Part shown: positions 1 through 7,935 of the stretch, piece after piece
How positions within the stretch are numbered: position 1 is the stretch's first letter
How the letters are laid out: each line of letters starts with the position of its first letter
DNA from: Methanomassiliicoccales archaeon
GTDB lineage: Archaea > Thermoplasmatota > Thermoplasmata > Methanomassiliicoccales > JACIVX01
NCBI GenBank assembly: GCA_038850735.1
Contig: JAWCLO010000003.1
Span: 62,001 to 126,000 of the forward strand
Direction of reading: 5' to 3'
Length of the DNA: 64,000 nt
The notes under the pieces: generated by a model
Seen by the model: only the letters and a program-made list of their open reading frames with translations
The model's database searches: none
What the model was told of the DNA's origin: nothing
Position numbers and translations under genes: made by a program

Positions 1-1473
1 TATTATATCGTGTGACTGGGGTCTGAGCGACATGGGATAAAGTTTCCTAAATTTCTCCTCATCTCTCATCCAGAATGTGTTGTACAGAGGCGAGATGCTC
101 GAATCCATCCACGTGTCAAAAACGTCTTCGCATCCCTTCAATGCTCCCCCACACCTAGGACACTTCTCAACAGGCGGTGGATCTACCGTCGGATCAACAT
201 AGCAATCTTCCTCTCGGGCAGGAACGACTTCCCCGCATTCTACGCATTCCCACACTGGTATTGGCGTTGCAAAGTACCTCTGTCTGGATATCACCCAGTC
301 CCATTCCAGCGAGTTTATCCAGTCTTTCAACCTGACTTTCATGAATTCGGGGAACCATCTGATCTCATCGGCTTTTGCTAATACTTCCTCCTTGAAGTCC
401 AGTGTTTTGAGAAACCATTGGGGAATCTGCAAAAACTCTATAGGTTCGTGGCATCGCCAACAAGTTCCAACATTCTGTTCGATTTCAATTTGTTTGACGA
501 GGAGACCCGCATTCTTCAGGTCTTCTAATATGCGCTTTCTAGCCTCCTTTATCTTGAGGCCTGCGTAAGGACCGGCAATCTCAGTCATACGTCCCTGCTC
601 ATCGATCCCCTTTTCCAGCGATAAGCCATACTTCATCACCCACTCTAGATCATCCTTGTCGCCGATCGTGCAAATCATGACAACACCAGATCCAAAATGC
701 GGATCGACTTTTGGGTCTGCGATAATTTTGACTTGTTTTTCGTAAATTGGAGTAAGAAGAGTTTTCCCGATGAGTGCCTTGTATTTCTCATCGTCAGGAT
801 GTACCGCTACTATCTGGCATGTACAGATTAATTCTGGTCTCGTAGTTGCAATGATTACAAAATCATCAGAATCCTTGATCTTAAATTTGATGAAATTGAG
901 GAAGGTCTTATTGCTTTCATACTCAACTTCAGCATCAGCAAGAGCTGTGATGCATCTTGGGCACCAGTTCACAGGGAATGTACCCTTATACACGAGCCCC
1001 TTCTTCAACATTCTGAGAAACGATATCTGGGTGATTCTCCTGTAGTACGGAGCGTCCGTCTGATAATAAATTGTTGGATCCATACAAGTGCCCAGGATCT
1101 CAAATTGCCTTGTCATTTCACCGATAAAGCTTTCAGCATAATTCTTGCATAGCTTGATGTACTCTTGTCTTGGAATGGATAACTTCGTGATGCCATATTC
1201 TTTTTCTACCTTAACTTCCGTTGGCGTGCCGTTAACATCGAAACACAGCGGGAAGAAAACATTGTAGCCTCTCATTCTCCTATATCTAGCTGCAAAATCG
1301 ATAAGCGAATAGCCTGTGGCATGGCCCAGGTGGAGAGCGCCAGATGTGTATCTGGGTGGATTATCGATACTGAAGACCGGCTTTGCTGAAGAAAAATCGA
1401 AGTGGTAAATGCCCCATTCCTTCCACTTTTTTTGCCACTTCCTTTCCGTAGGCACGGGATCGTACTGATTCAT
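1..1473 (-). CDS. valS: Valyl-tRNA synthetase, N-terminal 491 residues (runs off the left edge)
   Basis: This gene charges tRNA-Val with valine in the cytoplasm. The reading frame is open from an ATG at 1471-1473 to the window edge. The class I HIGH-type signature reads HLGHA near residue 48, after NPPRYTSGAL. The core RMRGYNVFFPLCFD is characteristic of ValRS, as is RPQSHDII at the truncated end. Two Cys pairs (CVECGE and CPRCGG) flank an inserted segment and probably bind zinc. The KMSKS loop and anticodon-binding domain lie outside the window. No Shine-Dalgarno precedes the ATG. It lies 50 bp downstream of the CBS-hibernation-factor gene on the same strand and may be cotranscribed with it. 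Confidence 0.95.
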   Translation of the reverse strand, partial: MNQYDPVPTERKWQKKWKEWGIYHFDFSSAKPVFSIDNPPRYTSGALHLGHATGYSLIDFAARYRRMRGYNVFFPLCFDVNGTPTEVKVEKEYGITKLSIPRQEYIKLCKNYAESFIGEMTRQFEILGTCMDPTIYYQTDAPYYRRITQISFLRMLKKGLVYKGTFPVNWCPRCITALADAEVEYESNKTFLNFIKFKIKDSDDFVIIATTRPELICTCQIVAVHPDDEKYKALIGKTLLTPIYEKQVKIIADPKVDPHFGSGVVMICTIGDKDDLEWVMKYGLSLEKGIDEQGRMTEIAGPYAGLKIKEARKRILEDLKNAGLLVKQIEIEQNVGTCWRCHEPIEFLQIPQWFLKTLDFKEEVLAKADEIRWFPEFMKVRLKDWINSLEWDWVISRQRYFATPIPVWECVECGEVVPAREEDCYVDPTVDPPPVEKCPRCGGALKGCEDVFDTWMDSSISPLYNTFWMRDEEKFRKLYPMSLRPQSHDII

Positions 1474-1523
1474 AGGAAGGGGAAATAAGATGGGCGCACT
1501 AAAAAAGATTGCCCTGACTTCTA

Positions 1524-2717
1524 TCAGGAAGAATACTGCTTCCTCTTTCTCTGGTCTATCGCCTCTTCCTTTGACTCTCTGACCTTATTCGAAAGGGTAT
1601 GCATAAGTGATATTGTTGCCTTCATGAGGTTCCATTCCGTTGATTTAGCAACAAAGATCCTCTCTGCGGTAATCAAGCGTGCATTCAGACTGTACTTCGC
1701 AACATTGCCCGCTTCGTTATATTTTGACACATGGAGTGTGAATAATAGAGGTTTCGTTATCTTGGCAATCTTCTTCAGCTCTCTTTCGATTTCTTCGTCC
1801 ATTACATCGAGAGAAAGACGATCCTCGTCTTCCAAACCCGTTATCTGCACATATACCATTTCTCTAGCCCTGAACGAAGCCACGAGTTCCACGATGTCGT
1901 AGGTTGTAACAATCCCTTTAAGTTTCTCATCCTCCACGATAGGCAGCGTGGATATTCTATTGTCCAGCATGATTCTTATCGCTTCTTCGAGCGTGGTTCG
2001 TGGATTTGCTGTCAAGGGGTGATCAATCGCCAATGACCCGACTTCAATCTCGACTGGGTTGCTGCTACCGACGAGCTCCCCTACGGTCTCCCTTTGCTTC
2101 CCTTGCCAATTGAAATTGATGATTTCTTTTATTCCCAAAATCCCTGTCAATTTTCCATCTTCGCCAACAACTGGCAATGTCCTGACTTCCAGCTTTGACA
2201 TAAGATCAACTGCTCTCTTGACGGAATCCTTCTCATGAACAAATTGAACGTCAGTTGTCATGATCTCTGAAAGGGAAATGGATGCTAGTTCTTTGACCTT
2301 TGGAATTACTCGAACAATGTCTTCTCTTGATACAACGCCAACGACTTTCTTTCCCTTGAGGACGGGCATTTGTCTATAACCAGTTGAAACGATTAATTCT
2401 GCAAGTTCGGTTAACGGAGTGCTGGTGGTTATTTTTGGTGGCGTGGCAAGTATTGATTTCGCCTTTGTGCTGAGCGGAAGGTTTTTTCTTTTGATAAGAG
2501 ACGCATAACTGACAATTCCCATGAATTTCTTCTGGTCATCTACAACGGGTATTTCGTGAAGGTCAAGTGATTTCATCTTCGAGATGATCGCAGAGAGTGT
2601 CGCTTCTGGATCGATCGTCTCGAATTCCTTCGACATAATGTCTCCGGCTTTAGTAAGATCAAGCACTGAACGGATTTGCTCCTGTGATCGTACAGATTCA
2701 ACATTTTGTGCCTTCAA
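1524..2717 (-). CDS. Four-CBS-domain protein with a C-terminal HPF/RaiA-like domain
   Basis: This 397-residue protein starts at a TTG supported by GAGGTG about six bases upstream. Four CBS motifs, forming two Bateman modules, fill residues ~25-280 (for example DIMSKEFETIDPEATLS and EIMTTDVQFVHEKDS). CBS pairs usually bind adenine nucleotides. Residues ~285-385 resemble the beta-alpha-beta fold of the hibernation-promoting factor family: LLFTLHVSKYNEAGN, YSLNARLITAERIF, then a helix rich in charged residues. The inferred role is nucleotide-gated ribosome inactivation or protection. It lies 123 bp downstream of glycyl-tRNA synthetase and just upstream of valyl-tRNA synthetase. The CBS assignment is firm. 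The HPF-like assignment rests on pattern and length only. Confidence 0.8.
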   Translation of the reverse strand: MKAQNVESVRSQEQIRSVLDLTKAGDIMSKEFETIDPEATLSAIISKMKSLDLHEIPVVDDQKKFMGIVSYASLIKRKNLPLSTKAKSILATPPKITTSTPLTELAELIVSTGYRQMPVLKGKKVVGVVSREDIVRVIPKVKELASISLSEIMTTDVQFVHEKDSVKRAVDLMSKLEVRTLPVVGEDGKLTGILGIKEIINFNWQGKQRETVGELVGSSNPVEIEVGSLAIDHPLTANPRTTLEEAIRIMLDNRISTLPIVEDEKLKGIVTTYDIVELVASFRAREMVYVQITGLEDEDRLSLDVMDEEIERELKKIAKITKPLLFTLHVSKYNEAGNVAKYSLNARLITAERIFVAKSTEWNLMKATISLMHTLSNKVRESKEEAIDQRKRKQYSS

Positions 2718-2840
2718 AACCGTCCACCTCTTTGTATAATAACTATATCAACGTAATTGTATTTAGATGCGCCTCAGTCTCCAATTTGTATACATACCCC
2801 TCGTTTTGGTCTGCCAATTCTTGCAAATTGATTCAATCTG

Positions 2841-4535
2841 TCAGCGCATCTTAAGTTCACTGAAGGGCGTTCCTTGCAGTAATAAGTTGACCATATCGAT
2901 AATTCGATCTTCATGGACTCTGATCTGTTCTGCCGTGTCACGATCTCTAATAGTTACGGTCCCATCACTAAGGGTCTGATAATCGACGGTGATGCACAGC
3001 GGTGTTCCTATTTCATCCATTCTTGCGTATCTCCTTCCTATAGACCCAGAATCGTCGTAGTATGAACTGATGCCGCATTGTCGCAGCCTCTCGTCAATAT
3101 GCATTGCCCTGATATCGAGCCCGTCCTTAGCCATCAGAGGGAATACTCCCACCTTGATCGGAGCTATAGCAGGTTTAAGCCTAAGGACAACATACCCGTC
3201 ACTTTTCTCGCTATATGCATGTTCAAGGCAGGCATAGAATATGCGATCTAATCCATGGGAAGGCTCAATAACGTGCGGAACCACTTTCTTGCCAGTTATC
3301 TTTTCCTTAACCCGTGCGATCTCAAAGAATGAGTCATCGATCGTTATTTTCTCGCCATCAACTACGACAGTGACCTTTCTATCCTTGATATTCGAAGGAT
3401 CGAGCTGTTCGAGGAGCTTTCCTATTTTGCTCGATTTGCCTTTAAATTTTGGACCGAGTAACTCATATTTCGGCTTGAGAACCTCCCTTTCAACTTCGAT
3501 AGGCTCGTCATACTTCATAAAGGCGGTGAGGTCTGCGTTGGAGTATTCAATATGTCTTGAAAGATCCCAACAACCCCTATCAGCGATGCCAACAACTTCC
3601 GTCCATCCGTAAGAAAGCAGGACTTCTGCATCCCAGCAGTCTGATGCATAGTGCGCCATCTCCGTGCGCAGGTGCTGACGGAATCTCAAGCGTTCGGGAT
3701 CTATACCAACAGCTTTCAAAAATTCCTGAGTGAAGTACATGAAGTATGCTAAGGTTGCGTTGCCGATCATCCCCTTTTCAACTGCTTCGCCAACCGAGAT
3801 CTCCACTTCAGAACCGTCGTTGGGTACAAGCTTCATTTTCTTGTCCTTAATCTTCTCAAATCGTGGCCACGTCTTGTTTTCTGGATCAACGAAAAGTTCG
3901 GCTTCCATCATGTTGAATTCCCTTAGTCTGATGACTCCTTGCCGAGGCGATATTTCGTTCCTATAACCTCGACCGATTTGGATCGCGCCGAATGGGAGTT
4001 TTTCTCGTGCGAATCTGTAAAGGTGCAAATAATCCACAAAGATCCCCTGGGCGGTTTCAGGTCTCAAGAATCCAGGTCTTCCGGAACCCGGACCTATCGT
4101 GGTTTTGAACATGAGATTGAAGTCTTCTACGTCTGAAAGCTCACCACCGCATTCAGGGCACTTCACGCCTTTTTCTCTCAACAGCTGGCCAAGTTCTTCA
4201 TTGGAAAGTGAATCAGGATTTTCATGCAATCCTTTAGCCAAGTGATCTGCTCTGAATGATTCTTTGCATTTCATGCAGAAAACGATAGAATCGGAGAATG
4301 CATCGACGTGGCCAGAGGCTTTAAAAACTATCTCTGGACCGATCGTCGGCCCGTCGATTTCAATGAAGCCTTCACCAAGCGTGTATGCCCTACGCCAGAT
4401 TTCGATGATGTTATTCTTCATTGTCACGCCCAGCGGCCCGTAATCGTACATGCCAGCCACGCCTCCGTATATTTCGTAGGCTGGCCATATGAATCCCCTT
4501 CGCTTGCATAGCGCAAGTATATCGGCTGCGTCCAT
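2841..4535 (-). CDS. glyS: Glycyl-tRNA synthetase (archaeal/eukaryotic alpha2 type)
   Basis: A 564-residue class II synthetase that charges tRNA-Gly. The N-terminus has the typical CKRRGFIWPAYEIYGG...YDYGPLG. A zinc-binding insert shows CMKC and CPECGG. Motif 2 appears as FREFNMMEAELF, preceded by GRGYRNEISPRQG, and motif 3 as EPSHGLDRIFY. The C-terminal anticodon-binding domain begins near IKVGVFPLMAKDG. The length is normal for archaeal GlyRS. Its ATG overlaps the stop codon of the upstream CBS gene (TAATG), which suggests translational coupling within a UspA-CBS-GlyRS operon. Confidence 0.97.
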   Translation of the reverse strand: MDAADILALCKRRGFIWPAYEIYGGVAGMYDYGPLGVTMKNNIIEIWRRAYTLGEGFIEIDGPTIGPEIVFKASGHVDAFSDSIVFCMKCKESFRADHLAKGLHENPDSLSNEELGQLLREKGVKCPECGGELSDVEDFNLMFKTTIGPGSGRPGFLRPETAQGIFVDYLHLYRFAREKLPFGAIQIGRGYRNEISPRQGVIRLREFNMMEAELFVDPENKTWPRFEKIKDKKMKLVPNDGSEVEISVGEAVEKGMIGNATLAYFMYFTQEFLKAVGIDPERLRFRQHLRTEMAHYASDCWDAEVLLSYGWTEVVGIADRGCWDLSRHIEYSNADLTAFMKYDEPIEVEREVLKPKYELLGPKFKGKSSKIGKLLEQLDPSNIKDRKVTVVVDGEKITIDDSFFEIARVKEKITGKKVVPHVIEPSHGLDRIFYACLEHAYSEKSDGYVVLRLKPAIAPIKVGVFPLMAKDGLDIRAMHIDERLRQCGISSYYDDSGSIGRRYARMDEIGTPLCITVDYQTLSDGTVTIRDRDTAEQIRVHEDRIIDMVNLLLQGTPFSELKMR

Positions 4536-5386
4536 TACTCCTCACCCAATAACACTGAAATAACATCCGTATCATAAATCATTGCAAGCAAATTGTCCTT
4601 TGTATCACGCACAGGCAATTGTCCGAAATCGTTCTTTCTCATTATTCGCGCAGCTTCAGCAACGCTGGTTTTCTTGAAAACAGTTACCGGCTCTCTGACC
4701 ATGATCTCTCTGACTGGTAGACCAGGTAGTTCGATTTTTGACACCTCATACCATAGTTTCATCACGTTCCTCAGCCCTTCCCAAGTCCACTCATCCTCAT
4801 CTTGTCCGATACCGAGGTCCGCCATAGCCACTGAACCATTTACATAGGATTTGTTGAAAATGTCTCTATCAGTGACGATACCTACAAGTCTCCCAGTTTC
4901 ATCTAAAACTGGCATTGCACTCGCCTTACTCACTTTGAATGTTACCAGGGCGACAGCAAGAGGTGCGTCCTGATATATTGGGACACATGGAGACCTGATG
5001 ACCTTCTCGACAGGAATATTTGTTGCAACTTTCTCTACAAGGCCAAGCAAATCTGTTGGAGTCACAATTCCAATTAACTTTGACCCATCAACAACAGGTA
5101 AATGACGGATAGTTCCACTCATGAAAATTTCTGCAGCCTTTTTAACGTCGTTTTTTGGGCCTATTGTAGGCACATCTCTATTCATTATAAGTGCCAATTG
5201 CTCCTCGTCAGGTTTTTCAAATATGTCTTGTCTTGTAATTATTCCTGCCAGGGTACCGTCATTCCTTCTAATCACCGGTAAACCTGTCAAGTTATGTTTG
5301 ACCATAATTTTCAGCACTTCGTTTCGACTGCTTGGGATCTGCGCTACAATGGGATTTGCCGTCATGACTTCCTCGATAAGCGTCAT
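4535..5386 (-). CDS. Four-CBS-domain protein
   Basis: A 283-residue protein made almost entirely of four CBS repeats (EVMTANPIVAQ, LIMNRDVPTIGP, KVIRSPCVPIYQ, EIMVREPVTVFK). It has no attached catalytic domain. Such stand-alone double Bateman modules usually sense AMP, ATP or S-adenosylmethionine, but no ligand is known here. The start chosen is the ATG at 5384-5386, preceded by AGGAGG. That ATG overlaps the stop of the UspA gene (ATGA). A longer frame exists upstream but would overlap UspA more. The stop overlaps the GlyRS start. The arrangement implies co-regulation of stress sensing and tRNA-Gly charging. Confidence 0.9.
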   Translation of the reverse strand: MTLIEEVMTANPIVAQIPSSRNEVLKIMVKHNLTGLPVIRRNDGTLAGIITRQDIFEKPDEEQLALIMNRDVPTIGPKNDVKKAAEIFMSGTIRHLPVVDGSKLIGIVTPTDLLGLVEKVATNIPVEKVIRSPCVPIYQDAPLAVALVTFKVSKASAMPVLDETGRLVGIVTDRDIFNKSYVNGSVAMADLGIGQDEDEWTWEGLRNVMKLWYEVSKIELPGLPVREIMVREPVTVFKKTSVAEAARIMRKNDFGQLPVRDTKDNLLAMIYDTDVISVLLGEE

Positions 5387-5829
5387 TGAACATCCCTCCT
5401 TGTGGCTCTCACAACCATCACCGGGCAATCTGCATATCTAACGACCCTTTCCGCTACGCTTCCAAGCAGCAGTTTAGAAAACCCTGTCCGACCAAGCGTT
5501 CCCATAACAATGAGATCGAAATTTTTTGAAGCATCAACAATTTTTCGGACAGGCGAACCTTCTTCAATTACAGTTTCAACTTTCACGCCGAGTTTTTCTC
5601 CTTCTTTTCTCACATAATCAACCGCTTCTTTCCCTTCTTTTTCCAGTAGAGAATATACGCTTACCATTGTTGAGTCCATAGGGAAATTGATAAAGGATGT
5701 CTGATCAACAACATACATCGCAGTGACTTCTGCATTCATCAATTTAGCAAGTTCCAGACCCTTCGATATTGCTGCTTTTGTATACTCGCTTCCATCTGTG
5801 GGTATTAGTATCCTTTTGAATAGAACCAT
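5383..5829 (-). CDS. Universal stress protein, UspA family
   Basis: A 148-residue single UspA domain. The N-terminus has the family signature ILIPTDGSEYTKAA. The ATP-binding loop G-x2-G-x9-G-S is present as GTLGRTGFSKLLLGS followed by VAERVVRYADCPVMVVR. It therefore belongs to the ATP-binding subgroup. It is the first gene of the cluster leading to the CBS protein and GlyRS, and its TGA stop overlaps the next ATG. The cellular role cannot be read from sequence beyond a stress- or nucleotide-linked function. Confidence 0.93.
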   Translation of the reverse strand: MVLFKRILIPTDGSEYTKAAISKGLELAKLMNAEVTAMYVVDQTSFINFPMDSTMVSVYSLLEKEGKEAVDYVRKEGEKLGVKVETVIEEGSPVRKIVDASKNFDLIVMGTLGRTGFSKLLLGSVAERVVRYADCPVMVVRATRRDVQ

Positions 5830-6080
5830 CTTTCTTCCTCTCCACTTTTTGTGTGTTACTATACATCCTCAAACAGTCTTTGAATTCCCAGATTGTTAGC
5901 ATGCTTATTATCGATCTACCAAACTACCAACTCGATCTGGGCGGGATAGCTATTGTGCGATGATAATTTAAATTCTTTTGTTCCGGTTGTGGCAAAATGC
6001 ATATAGAATCAAAAAAGCCTTCATAAACAGGCATTCTTTCAATTTCGCCGCTCAAAACTCATTTTTCATTCAAATTCAAT

Positions 6081-6088
6081 TTTAAATA
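6081..6088 (+). promoter_or_regulatory. TATA box for the CMD-family gene
   Basis: TTTAAATA lies 25-32 bp upstream of the ATG at 6113. That is the spacing expected if transcription starts at or next to the start codon, giving a leaderless mRNA. No Shine-Dalgarno sequence is present, which agrees with this. Confidence 0.6.
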
Positions 6089-6112
6089 CGTACTCCTTCC
6101 ATTACTTCAATT

Positions 6113-6508
6113 ATGAAAAAAGAGAAGAGATCCGATAAAGCTGATGAGGCTGTAAAGGAGCTTGGAAAGAAAATGTGCGGGTATATACCAGAAACGCTTG
6201 AGCATATCAAAGAGTATAATCCAGATCTAGCGGTTTTGATCAGAGATATGGACAAGATCATGGTAGAAGACGGTGCGCTCGATAAGAAAACCAAAAGGTT
6301 GATCGCCCTGGCCTGTGTTGCGGTGAGGATGTGTGAAGACTGCATTTATCCTCAGGCAAAAGTGGCAAAGAATTACGGTGCCACCAAGCAAGAAATCATA
6401 GAGGCTTTGCAGGTTGCCGTATTAACAGGTGGAGTTCCTGCGTGGTCCGTCGCAAAGAAAGGAATTACAAAATTGTTCAAAGAATGGGACGAAGAAAGAA
6501 AACAATGA
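6113..6508 (+). CDS. Carboxymuconolactone decarboxylase / AhpD-like protein
   Basis: A 131-residue alpha-helical protein of the CMD/AhpD superfamily. The core ALDKKTKRLIALACVAV...CEDCIYPQAKVAKNYGATKQEIIEAL matches the family. The redox CxxC is present (CEDC). The histidine that normally follows four residues after the second Cys in AhpD-type enzymes is Gln here. A thiol peroxidase or disulfide reductase role is thus possible but not assured. The gene appears to be monocistronic, with a leaderless-type promoter just upstream. Confidence 0.85.
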   Translation: MKKEKRSDKADEAVKELGKKMCGYIPETLEHIKEYNPDLAVLIRDMDKIMVEDGALDKKTKRLIALACVAVRMCEDCIYPQAKVAKNYGATKQEIIEALQVAVLTGGVPAWSVAKKGITKLFKEWDEERKQ

Positions 6509-6648
6509 AACTCATTTTCTCACAAGAGTCATAAGTCGTTTATAGCGACTAATTAACCGCTTGTTTTTCTTTTTAGTTATTTTTGCATTTTCAATAAATT
6601 TTTAAATTATGGCAGACTCAAATTTCATTTCCAAAATCTGTACTAAAA

Positions 6649-7770
6649 TTATACTCTCGATTCGTCGCTCTCTGCACCTAGATCTCCGAGCAATTGTGTT
6701 TTCACGATCAAGTTATCACCAATACAGACCGCGATGGGATCAAAAGATGTACTTCTGAATACAAAGTCAGCAATAGGATCGCCGCCCTTGGATTCAATGA
6801 CCATGAAATCGCATACTTCGCCCTCAGAAAATTCAACTTTGTCACTAATCCCTGAGATCTCTCGCCCTGTTTCTATGATTGATTTTAAGAGGCCATTAAG
6901 ATCTTTCAATCCTTGTTGTCTGAGAAGTCTTGCAGCGAATTCCATTTCTTGCAGCACGTCTGGCAAGACAAACATCGCATTATCAGTTCCGAGCGCGATT
7001 TTTACCCCCTTCTCGATCATCTTGCTGATTGGAGGTATCTTCCCAAAAAGCATGTTTGACCTGGGACATATAACAACAGGGATTCCCTCATGTGCGCAGA
7101 GCTCAAGATCATAATCACTGGCGGCAGTCATATGAACAAGAAATGAGGGTTTGAGATCGAGAATCAGATCGATATTTTCACGGACTCTTTCGCTGGCGTG
7201 AAGTGCGAATCTTTTCCCTTTTTTTCTTACATAATCTGCGAGGTCTTTCAATGTGGGGTAATCCCAATCGGAGATTGATGAGACAGCAATACCGTCTACG
7301 ATTTTTATCAAGGAATCCATCTCTTCCTTGGAAAATTCTAGCGACGAAGGACGTCCAAAGATGACAGGCTTTGCACCAAGATTTTTAACCTGAGTCAACA
7401 CGGAAGCTCCTCTGATACCCCCTTCTCGGAAATCTACGAATCTCGATGTACCTCGCTGAAGCATGTAATTTGCGAGATTTCGCACAGCTTCTGTCAGCTT
7501 GCCTTGGGGAATCTCTCTTAATTTCCTATGTTTCAATCCGTTGGGAGGTGCAACGATCTCTTCAAGGGTGAGGGAGCTGTCAAAGGGAACTAGAAAATCA
7601 GCGATATGTGTATGCGCGTTGACCATGGTAGGTAAGATGATTCCCCTTGCGATGTTTTCTCGGGCTTCTTCTCGTCCCATTTCAATGATCCTTCCTTCCT
7701 GGAACCCTATATGGCCCTTGACGAGTCCGTTCGGCGTCCAGAGAAGTCCTGAAACGTAATGCATTGTCAT
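6649..7770 (-). CDS. Amidohydrolase-superfamily protein (cytosine/adenosine-deaminase-like)
   Basis: A metal-dependent amidohydrolase of about 373 residues. The N-terminal beta-sandwich leads into the metal motif NAHTHIAD. Later ligands are HASE, an HMTA segment and ALGTDNAM, which carries the catalytic Asp. This order matches the cytosine deaminase / 5'-deoxyadenosine deaminase / chlorohydrolase group. The substrate cannot be told from sequence. The start is uncertain: ATGs lie at 7770 and 7764, and an in-frame TTG at 7794 is also possible. A TTTAAAA box near 7822-7829 fits transcription starting close to 7800. It faces the preceding CMD gene convergently. Confidence 0.85.
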   Translation of the reverse strand: MTMHYVSGLLWTPNGLVKGHIGFQEGRIIEMGREEARENIARGIILPTMVNAHTHIADFLVPFDSSLTLEEIVAPPNGLKHRKLREIPQGKLTEAVRNLANYMLQRGTSRFVDFREGGIRGASVLTQVKNLGAKPVIFGRPSSLEFSKEEMDSLIKIVDGIAVSSISDWDYPTLKDLADYVRKKGKRFALHASERVRENIDLILDLKPSFLVHMTAASDYDLELCAHEGIPVVICPRSNMLFGKIPPISKMIEKGVKIALGTDNAMFVLPDVLQEMEFAARLLRQQGLKDLNGLLKSIIETGREISGISDKVEFSEGEVCDFMVIESKGGDPIADFVFRSTSFDPIAVCIGDNLIVKTQLLGDLGAESDESRV

Positions 7771-7935
7771 TGAATTGGAACAAGAATATATCAATGATTT
7801 CGCAACCTGTGACTTGATGAACTTTTAAATGTTGCGATATGCAAGAACTCGAGGAAAAATTGTACTGGGGTTCCAAAGCTAGATGTTATATTGATTTGCA
7901 GAATGTAAAACTTCTGTATTGTGGGTTTTGCCACC

